Source of the DNA: Acheta domesticus
Lineage: Eukaryota > Arthropoda > Insecta > Orthoptera > Gryllidae
NCBI GenBank assembly: GCA_031308135.1
Contig: JAHLJT010009436.1
Span: 142,870,303-142,934,302 of the forward strand
Length of the DNA: 64,000 nt
Direction: 5' to 3'
Positions 55,957 to 64,000 of this stretch are shown here, one piece after another; the stretch's first letter is position 1; each line of letters opens with the position of its first letter. The position numbers and the translations under genes were made by a program. The notes beneath the pieces are model-generated. The model was not told where the DNA came from. It saw only the letters and a list, made by a program, of their open reading frames with translations, and ran no database searches.

Positions 55957-56744
55957 CAATTGCATATTTTTACTGACTGTGCATATCGAAAAGAAATGTA
56001 TAAACTTTAACTATCACCAAAAATTAAACCAATCTACCCCATTTTTGTTTTGCATGTGTGCAATTTTTTTAATGTTTTCTTTAACTGCGTATTTTAATGT
56101 ATGCGGTATATTCAAGTTAGTATATTACATTTAACCGAAATGAATCGTTGAGCAAAGAACACCACCTTTGAGCAGCGGCAGCTGGTTATTTACCATCATG
56201 CAAAGGATTAATCATGATCAAAATTTTGCAAAATGTCATTAATGAAGAAAGCAAAGGGAGTGACATAATCTCATGGTACATCAATGAATAGGCGATTGAA
56301 CTGCAACCCGGAGGAGGACGCCCGAAGACATTTTCTGATCGAGTAGAGAATCTCGTAGTGAAAATAATAAAGAAGGATCCTCGTATTAATGCACCTAAAA
56401 TTACTCTGCAGTTATAAATTGGCATTGGCAAGAAAGTAAATCCCGAAATCGTGCGAAGAGTACTAAGGAGGTTCAATTTCCACAGCCGCGATGCCAGAAG
56501 AAAGCCACTTGTAATTTGAAAGAGAAATACCCGAAAAGATCTGGCTTCGATCCACTTCTCCACAAAAACCAATGATATATGCACTTAAATATACCGCATG
56601 CATTAAAATACGCAGTTAAAGAAAAAAAATTAAAAAATTCGCACACGCAAAATAAAAATGGGGTAGATTGGTTTTATTTTTGGTGATAGTTAAATTTAAA
56701 TACATTTCCTTTTGATATGCTCAGTCAGTAAAAATATGCAATTG
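55957..56744 (+). mobile_element. Tc1-like element, internally deleted, with long inverted repeats
   Basis: Inverted arms of about 160 bp (55957-56116 and 56584-56744) share CAATTGCATATTTTTACTGA, ACTATCACCAAAAAT, AACCAATCTACCCCATTTTT and CTTTAACTGCGTATTTTAAT. Between them only the DNA-binding part of a transposase survives. No DDE catalytic region fits in the 470 bp between the arms. Long IR/DR-like arms are known in Tc1 elements. A TA duplication is not evident. Confidence 0.75.
56168..56560 (+). pseudogene. Tc1-type transposase DNA-binding domain remnant
   Basis: Plus-strand translation gives FEQRQLVIYHHAKD (first helix-turn-helix), then after several stops and frame changes GGRPRKTFSDRVENLVVKII, KKDPRINAPKITLQL and IVRRVLRRFNFHSRDARRKP. 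G-R-P-R-K-T plus the V-R-R-x-L-x-x-x-x-x-x-R-x-A-R-R-K-P block is the paired-like DNA-binding region of Tc1 transposases. It ends where the catalytic domain should begin. Confidence 0.75.
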
Positions 56745-56747
56745 CGT

Positions 56748-56810
56748 GAAATAAAATGCAGTTTAAATCAGTAAAAATCTAGAGTAAGTAAATATTGTGC
56801 ATTTTACTGT
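56748..56810. repeat. Family F terminal arm fragment
   Basis: GAAATAAAATGCAGTTTAAA and AATCTAGAGTAAGTAAATATTGTGC match the inner part of the inverted arms of the element at 46703-47845. The remaining element is not present. Confidence 0.6.
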
Positions 56811-56817
56811 CATACCA

Positions 56818-57709
56818 CAGTTACACACAGAGGAAAGTACCCAAATCCGAGTCTAAATTTTGGTTTCGAATATTTTTAAGCCCTATTTTCCACACAAATA
56901 AAAATATTTGCAATGCATATCTTACTTAGTTATACAAATGTTATATTCTATTTAAAATTATTGGCGAAGTTATTTAAGAATAAAATATTTTTTCGTAAGC
57001 ATTACATTGTATAGATTTATAAAAAAGGTTTCCTAATGTGGGTAAAACGAAATGAAAAAAAACTGCAAATAGATTGAACGCTGTATAAGTTTACAAAAAT
57101 ACAAGTTTAACATCTTATACGTAAGAAATTGTCTTATATTTCTTGCACACAGTCTATACACGCAAGTGCGACAAAAGTCACAGATACAAGCAACATTCCA
57201 CATTTGAACACATTCCTCATGAGCACATTCCTCATGAGCCCAGTGTGAACACACTGGGCACAACACCCAGAGTTCTCCTACAGCTCTCTGAAAATGTACA
57301 CTGAAAAACATGCACTTTGCATCTCCTTCACCTGGGAAGGAAGATATCCCGCGTATAACTTCCAATTCGTAAGTTTGACAAGGCAAGTTAAATAAATTGC
57401 ATTACCCTACTTCAAAAGCTTCCATTGTCCCCTTCAAAATAATGTAATGGTTAGAAGACACCGATGAAGTAGCAAACTCAGTCAACTGAGAATAAGCACT
57501 TGAAAAAACTTTGCTCTTCACCATTCGCACCAATAACCGACTGTCAGACAACAAGTGACAATGAATACAATACCGTTTGGGGACTGCATTCTTGCAAAGA
57601 AGTACTATTTTAGATCGTTTTCAATAGGCTACAGCACTCTACAGAGCTGTAAATAAAGGGGCTCGCATTAAGAACCCGCCAGGTTTGGGTACTTTTCTCT
57701 ACTAGTTGC
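56818..57709 (-). mobile_element. DNA transposon with jerky/pogo-like transposase scrap
   Basis: Imperfect inverted ends: CAGTTACACACAGAGGAAAG continuing into TACCCAAATCC on the left and, inverted from about 57709, GTTACTGCAACTAGTAGAG continuing into AAAAGTACCCAAACC on the right. The minus strand between them encodes the transposase C-terminus described at 57165-57386. The boundaries are approximate and no TA duplication could be confirmed. Confidence 0.5.
57165..57386 (-). pseudogene. C-terminal zinc-finger-like end of a jerky/pogo-type transposase
   Basis: The frame starts at 57386 and reads GDAKCMFFSVHF, ELWVLCPVCSHWAHEECAHE and ACICDFC. W-x-x-C-x-x-C-x-x-W-x-H-x-x-C ... C-D-F-C is the PHD-like Cys/His cluster found at the C-terminus of many insect DDE_1 transposases. 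A short in-frame duplication (HEECAHEEC, DNA repeat CACATTCCTCATGAG at 57208-57238) has been inserted into the cluster. No catalytic region is found upstream, so this is a fragment. Confidence 0.6.
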
Positions 57710-57941
57710 AGTAACAAGTCTATTTACTATGAGTTGGCCAATGCAGAATCACAACTATGCTTTACGAATTGTATTAGAGTCGCCGATTATGTAAATAACC
57801 ACCAAGCTCGCTCAAGGTCACACAGGATAAAAACAAGTGCATTCAACACGTTAGGGAAAAATACATCACTGATCTCGCGACAAAAATGGTGTCACTGCGC
57901 CTGCGCGTGGTGACACATTAATACGTCACTGCTTTCACAAT

Positions 57942-58077
57942 TGATGAACACAGAAAAGCTTGGAGAGACCACGTTGAAAGAATGGAGAACACCGGAATAC
58001 GAAAGCACTTTCTGAAATATAAGCCCAACGGAAAAAAAGAATATTGGAAGACTCAAGAGAAGATGGATGGATCAATA
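57942..58077 (+). pseudogene. LINE C-terminal fragment (GHVxRM-type)
   Basis: Plus-strand translation reads IDEHRKAWRDHVERMENTGI, RKHFLKYKPNGKK, then after a one-base change in an A run IGRLKRRWMDQ. W-x-x-H-V-x-R-M ... Y-x-P-x-G-x-R-x-x-G-R-x-x-x-R-W-x-D is the ending seen in many LINE proteins after the reverse transcriptase. Only this scrap remains. Confidence 0.65.
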
Positions 58078-58090
58078 ACGAGACGCAACG

Positions 58091-58950
58091 GAATGGGAGT
58101 TCTGGTGCTTGAGAACGAAAAAGACGGTTTTTATTGATTATGTTTGTGTTTTAATGTACTAATCTGGATTACTAACTTCCAATACAGGCAGAAATTGGAA
58201 GAAAACTATGGAGTCTCTAGCCATGTGAGAGGTGTCTATGATTTCACTAGATATCCGGAAACTCGGGAGAAATTCAAAACAACGAAACCATTTCGTTTTT
58301 GATGAAAAATGGAATTATTTGATTGTGTTACTCCGCCTAATCTCAAACAGCGCGTAGCGATTGAGTTCTCAGTCATGCATCACTGCCTACGACACAGCTG
58401 ACGTCATACAACAGCAAGGCTTCAAGGAAGAGTCCGCTCGCATTATGGAGCAGTATTCTTGGTATTTAAAGATACTGTACATTACATACTTCGATGGTTG
58501 GAGCAGAAGGCACGGCAACTATTATCAAAGGAATACTGTTTTAATATCCGGTCACAACAACAGATGGCTATGTGAGTGCTTCTATTAACACAGAGAGCAA
58601 CGTGAAATTAGTTGACTACTGCCTTGCGAAATGAATGCAACCCGTTTCAAGAAGCGCCCATTCTCCAAGATGGGCATTTCTCCCATGGAAACGACTAAGA
58701 TTGTCACAGGGAATTGATGGAAGCTGTTGGAAATAATGCCCTTCCATACCGGATAGTCGCGAGATGGGCTCGTGGTTTCTGCGAGGTTGCGTAGCAACCA
58801 GTGATCAGCAACGCACGTGACGACCCGTGCGAGCCCTGAGAGGGCCCTGTGAAAGTCCTGAGAGACCTGTGAGAACTACAACATTCTCTTTTAGACGTCC
58901 TTGACACTATCCAACCACAAAATTTAATCAAAAATGATCTAGCCATGTTT
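58091..58950. other. No feature recognised
   Basis: Unclassified sequence without coding or repeat-end signals that I can support. Confidence 0.45.
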
Positions 58951-58954
58951 TTAA

Positions 58955-59370
58955 AAATTTGAAAAATGTCTCAGGGGCTTCACGTAAAGTACCCTCCAAA
59001 ATTCAAATATCGATTTCAAATTCCGGGAGCCGCGACAGGAGCCAGATCAATCGGGGATATCAATTTTGGAGAAAATCTGCCGAACGGTTTAGCCGCTGGC
59101 ATTGTTCACAGACTGACAGACGGACGGTCGGACGGACTGACTGATGTTTTGCCGTAATTCGATTTTTCGGTATTAAAGACCAATAAAACATGGATTTTAG
59201 CTACACCACGTGTTAGAGGATATTTTTAAATTTAGCAACTGGATTTATCCACTTTTTCGTTACCAGGGCCCTGTAATAAGAGTTTTTCTCCCACAAATTC
59301 GCCGATTTTTCGGACAGCTTCACATAACTTTCTCTACTCCGTACCGAGAAAGTAAAAAGGAATGAAAATG
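58955..59370 (-). repeat. Interspersed repeat family D, inverted copy
   Basis: Read on the minus strand from 59370: TACTTTCTCGGTACGG with GAGAAAGTTATGTGAAGC, GTGGATAAATCCAGTTGC, CTAACACGTGGTGTAGC, TTTAATACCGAAAAATCG, a GTCC/GTCA run and TTTACGTGAAGCCCCTGAG, the family D order. The run of GTCC/GTCT units matches the one at 15630-15650. Confidence 0.65.
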
Positions 59371-62300
59371 CGCTATATAGCAAGGAAGCTGAGTACAAAA
59401 TGCGCTCGAAATATTACGGAGAATGGGTGCTTCACACGAAAACATGTTTGACTATTGTTTTCGATCAAACAATCGAGATTTGAATTATGTTTATATACTT
59501 CACTACTAATTTATATCACGCTTATTTTACTTTCAAATTCTGTCTTATATAAACATTTTTGTCAAGACGCAAGTATATTTTTGAATAGAATATTCTTTGT
59601 TTATTTTCGTTTTGTGTTGTTTCATTAAATAATTCGGATACTTGATGTACAGTGCATTAATGTGGAATTAATTAATGAGTCTCAACACGGGTCAACAACT
59701 CCTTTAAAAGAAAATTTGTTAAACTTCTTTGATTGAACGTGGGATGTTAATGCAATTATAGCTTTAATAAAACGCGATTACGAAAACAAGATATTTCCAT
59801 TCTTTTTTTCTCTCTTTTCACTTTCAATTGACAATTTGAAATATGATAAATAATGATGAATATATTTCATTTTAATGGATAATTTCTTTGCTTTGTCGCG
59901 GAAATGGGAATTAATATCGATTTTATGGCAACAAGTGACAACTAACTTCTCCAAAAAACTTTCACGCCCCAGGATTCCAGTGATGAACCTCCACCCGGAG
60001 ATCTGTACAATCCTTACTTTTAAATCTCGCGGCAATTTCTCTGGAAGCAATGCCCGCGAACTCTACTGAGCTAATAACCTTCTCGCGAACTTGACATGAC
60101 TGCTGTACCATGTTATTGCAGTATTCCTGAAGAATGATTTTTTTTCTTTCTTGGCCTACGATGTTTTTTTTAAAAAGAGGCGTTCGTGCGCCAGAAAACG
60201 ATGCATTTTTTAATATTTAATGTTTTGCAGAGTTATACGAGAGTAATTTACTTGTTCTTGAGATGTGTGCATGCTACTTTTTGAAAAAATATTTTATTTT
60301 TTATCAGCAGCTTTTTGGCAGCTACAGGCCACTAGTTAAAAGTTGGTTTACTTCATTTGAATGAAGAACGCAATCTACTCCGCGTGCAACCTGTTGTATC
60401 TCGTTTGGGATCTGATGTAAGCGCTTTCCGGCGAGGAGTGCGTGTTAGCACATTGGCTGAGCAAGCGCTGCGGCCGCAACATGTACGTAAGCTTCAGGTA
60501 ATAGCCCTGTGATCTAGCTTATCCTACCCAAATGTAGACCGATGCAAACACTGGTTCAAAAATACTTGGTAAATACGGAACATTATTGTTTATATGAGAC
60601 GTTAATTGTCAAAACCAGGACATTTTCTTATGAAAAATAACTTTTTTTACTTTCTTAGGGGGTTTATCACAAACACTCAAAGAAATATACTGGCTTAAAT
60701 CTAGTTTATTCCCACCTAAAATGTGTCAAGAACATATCTTGTCCATAGGAAATGGCGACGCGTGAACAAGCGATTTTTTAAGTTACTATACTATAAATCG
60801 CATCATCTACATAATTATCGACTCCTTAGCATCATTTACGTGTATAAACAGTTACATCATTTTTGTTTCTCTGACATGTGGACTAAGCTGGTTTTGATAG
60901 CAAACTCCTAACACAGGATAATGTGTGCGAAAATATTGTCTCAGATAAAACATTCCCCATCTCTGCTGCCTAAAAAGCACCGTTATAACAAGGAAGAACA
61001 TGTCATTGTATTTTAAATAATTCACCATATTCCCTTGACGATGAAATACTTCTTGCGTATTTTGGTTGTGAATTCTTCGTAAATGATCAGATTCCCAAAT
61101 GTTTCTCTTATAATATTTTACCGGGTGTTTTTTTTTATCGTTCGCCGGAGATTCCGGCCGCGTCGCCCGGGCAGTCGAGGGCTCATTCGCCCGGCAAACC
61201 GCTGACACAACTCCCGTGCTATCCGAGAACTATCGCTGCGCCGCTTAAAGTACCTTAAAGATGATGCTGAAAGTGGTGTCCTTCGGCTCGAATGCATTCT
61301 TGGCACCTCCGAAACACATTCTGATTTTCCCTTAGAAGTAAACCTGGTCTGTCTTACCTTTCCTGGACCTTGCAGACAACGTAGAGGCGATAAACCTCTA
61401 CCTGTCAACAGCGCAACTGCACCAGGAATGGATGCAATTGCCTAAGAAGTACGTGCTGATCGGAGACGAGCGTGAAATATCCTTATTGTTGACTTGTAAT
61501 GCTCCTTTTGTTCGGTATTTTGGATGAAAGATGTCAGTGCATTGTCGATTGCATATTCGATCACACAATATTTGTATGTCGGAAAAGTTTTTGAGTGTTT
61601 TCAAAATTTAACATTTAAAATATGATCGTTCCTGAAAATCACTTGATTTAGGAAGTTTTAGGCAAAAACATTAAAATTGGCATCAACCGCCCTTTTAGGA
61701 CACTTTAGGCACTATTAGGCGTTTACAGTAGACCTATTTTCTCTTGATTCGTAAACATCTGCAATTATTTTTCACAAGATCCTAAAGGAAAGAAATAGGC
61801 ATTTGTCCTAAAATCCGAGGTCTAGTGATTAGGCAGAAACTAAAAAATAACATCTTGCTGAAGCAGATGGAATCTTTTGTTGAGTTGTACGGTAAAGAAA
61901 TGATGAACGGGAGCACTGGACGATCTTCGCTAGATAAAACGTAAGTTTTGTCTTGCCGTAAATCTAGACGTGATGCAGCCCTCGAATGGATGTCGCACCT
62001 ACCATTAAGTCAAGTTAGGAAAGACAAACTATTCCTTAGAATTTGTGCTGGTCGTCTAGCACACATGTGCCTAATTAAAACAATATGAAATGCAACTAAG
62101 ATCTGTCACCACATATAATCAAATGGCATGCTGAGGCATGTAGCTGCAACTTTGGACTGAAGTGCTCTGCTCTTGTCACACATAGTTCTGAGATGTATGT
62201 GGCAATTCTCCTGAAACTGAGGAAGCTGGAAATAGCATTTCTTATATCGTTCGAAACTGCCCCCAAGCGGAAACCGTCGAATCTTTTTTTTATTATATTG

Positions 62301-62981
62301 AAGACAGTAATTAATTGCATACGGCTTTTGAATAAGAAACATTTTCTATAAACGTTTCCCACAACGGACTTTAGCCCCTAATTTTCGATAAAGAACTCAT
62401 TAACTCGCTATTTCTGGAATTAGAAAGAATCACACCTTATCCACATCGCACTCCTTAGGCAATGCACATTTTCGTCATTTACTTGTATTTAATCGAGTGA
62501 AAATCCAGCGTTTCCTGAGGGTTTATTTATTACAATAATATCTTAAATGGCCTTCCCCGTCTCGCCCACTAGCCCGCTCAATGTGTATTACACAAGGTTG
62601 TTAGTTGCTTAATGATTTTATTTGTAAATGTCACTCCTTTTCCACCCAACCCTCCAGGGGTGTCTTACCCCCTGTTATTCTTTTTCGTATTGTAATTGCC
62701 CAGTAATAAAATTATTCCAAGTTTTATTGAAATATTATTGCTGACAGGGAAGGGAAATAATAAATACTATCAGGGAAATAATAAATACTGACAGGGAAGT
62801 TCCGTTCAAAAATTCTCGAAAATATTTAATAATTTTCAAGTGATAAAAATCAAGACATGTCAAGGATGCGAAAAACTTTGTAGACAGGGATTGCGTTACG
62901 TGTATTTTGTGGGATATCTATTTGTGACACGAGTGCGATAAATCTTTATATTGTAGTTATTATTTGTTCACTGCCAGAGCC
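59371..62981. other. No confident feature
   Basis: Mostly AT-rich. A 96-codon minus-strand frame in a GC-richer patch (61118-61408) and an 88-codon frame (62096-62362) have no family resemblance. A 22-bp unit containing GGGAAATAATAAATACT is tandemly repeated near 62750-62795. Confidence 0.4.
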
Positions 62982-63091
62982 GCTTGTTCAGCAATAGATA
63001 TGTTTGAGGTAAAAGCTCAGAATTTGTATTGTGTATAATATTTATGTACGCGATAAATATTTCATTCACATTTTTCTATTGCTGAACAAGC
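62982..63091. repeat. Perfect 17-bp-arm inverted repeat
   Basis: GCTTGTTCAGCAATAGA (62982-62998) and its exact complement TCTATTGCTGAACAAGC (63075-63091) enclose 76 bp of AT-rich sequence. It could be a small MITE or a hairpin-forming transcript. No target duplication is evident. Confidence 0.7.
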
Positions 63092-63485
63092 AACAAAAAT
63101 CATGAACATAAAATATTTACTACATACATGATAAAACTTATTTTTTCGCTTACGTATCCTGACTTTCTCTCCGCTTGCATGTGAGCATTGACGTTACTGG
63201 GAATGACCGATGTACAGGCAAATGGTATCGACTTTAAAACAAGTGTCAGATGTTTGCCAATGTTTTCCCACAGTTCATATTTCAATTATTGCAACGTAGA
63301 GTAATACTGGTTAATTTCACACGCGAACACAAAGGAATTACATAGTATTTTTACTTTGCTAATTATTCTTCGTTGTGTATTGAACATGATTTCAAATTTT
63401 ACATGCTAAAGATACATTTTCCTCTGAGAAATTTGCAACAGACGCACACAAAAGCGCGATGTTTACAATACATAAACATAATCCA

Positions 63486-63640
63486 TAAAATTATACTAAA
63501 TACAGCGCACATATCTGAAATAAAACCGTGAATACTGTGGCCAAGCATGGGAATGCCAAGGTCAAACACGAAATTATACTAAATACAGCGTATACTACTG
63601 AAATAAACAAAACCAAGAATAGCGTGGTCAGATAGTGTGG
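63486..63640. repeat. Two-copy tandem duplication (about 80 bp)
   Basis: AAATTATACTAAATACAGCG occurs at about 63488 and 63570, each followed by CTGAAATAAA, AACC(A/G)(A/T)GAATA and TGTGG/CGTGGTCA-like blocks. Confidence 0.65.
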
Positions 63641-63879
63641 CATAATGACTAGCGTGGTGAACAGAATGATGTGATTGTGAACTCTAAAATTTTAACCGGC
63701 TGTTAGATCTACTCTCACCGAGTGTGTTACAGTATGTAGTTGCGAGTACGTTACTGAAACTTCGCAAACAAAGACGTTCTAGGTTCAAATTTCTACTGAA
63801 TTTCGACAAATATGTGGTTCGACTGGCGCTGCTTGGGTAAGAATTTTTATGATGATTGTCAGTTTCGGTTGTTTTTTGA

Positions 63880-63960
63880 GAGGTGGGTGTCCGAGTGGTA
63901 GTTTAAACAACGGACCACGGTCTGCGCGGGATCTTTCCTTCCCCATACAGAGCCAATTCT
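63880..63960 (+). mobile_element. Possible SINE family A fragment
   Basis: GGACCACGG...GCGCGGGATCTTTCCTTCC resembles the GGACCGCGCGTGATCTTTCC core block at 9328 in plus orientation. GTGTCCGAGTGG just before it is box-A-like. It is short and diverged. Confidence 0.4.
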
Positions 63961-64000
63961 CATCCTTATTGTCATACCGATCGAAAGGAATAAACGGTTC

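Overview
The window reads as transposon-dense, AT-rich intergenic or intronic DNA from an animal, most likely an arthropod (insect-like) with a large genome. This rests on the mobile-element spectrum: R4/Dong-type and Jockey/CR1-type LINEs, tRNA-derived SINEs, and hAT, piggyBac, Tc1 and pogo-type DNA transposons. The species cannot be named from the sequence. I found no convincing host gene, rRNA or genuine tRNA. Every coding stretch I recognise is a decayed or partly intact mobile-element protein.

Layout. 1-6.6 kb: two tRNA-derived SINE copies (family A) in featureless AT-rich DNA, then an AT-rich interspersed repeat. 7.6-11.05 kb: a three-level nest, in which a piggyBac-like non-autonomous element with TTAA duplications holds a 2.46 kb hAT-like element with a near-perfect 8-bp duplication, which in turn holds a cluster of family A SINEs. 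12.1-13.6 kb: a Jockey/CR1-like LINE whose reverse transcriptase is interrupted by an in-frame (CT)n(AT)n microsatellite and by a hairpin MITE. 15.4-24.7 kb: unclassified interspersed repeats, a small reverse-transcriptase fragment, one SINE and a 407-bp TIR element. 24.7-27.3 kb: two SINEs and a GC-rich minisatellite. 27.6-30.6 kb: a LINE 3' end followed by two R4/Dong-type fragments in TAA microsatellite. 32.9-33.2 kb: a Jockey-like LINE fragment. 35.0-37.4 kb: a second SINE family (B) and a long copy of the AT-rich repeat. 39.3-45.15 kb: a hAT end, a THAP-domain remnant, and a hAT remnant with a pogo-like element nested inside it. 46.7-47.85 kb: an element with terminal inverted repeats of about 105 bp.

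47.86-55.94 kb is the richest part: three different R4/Dong-type non-LTR retrotransposons, all on the minus strand, lie head-to-tail and are separated only by (TTA)n arrays. The middle element keeps intact reverse-transcriptase and restriction-enzyme-like endonuclease motifs with one visible frameshift. The third has a 5' end but carries stops, frameshifts and a changed catalytic residue. 55.95-57.7 kb: an internally deleted Tc1-like element, then a jerky/pogo-like remnant. The rest is AT-rich and mostly blank, with one LINE C-terminal scrap, one repeat copy, a perfect 17-bp-arm hairpin and short tandem duplications.

The elements work together only as parasites: autonomous LINEs would supply enzymes to SINEs (SINE B shares its tail with a LINE 3' end here), and TAA microsatellites act as repeated landing sites for the Dong-type elements.
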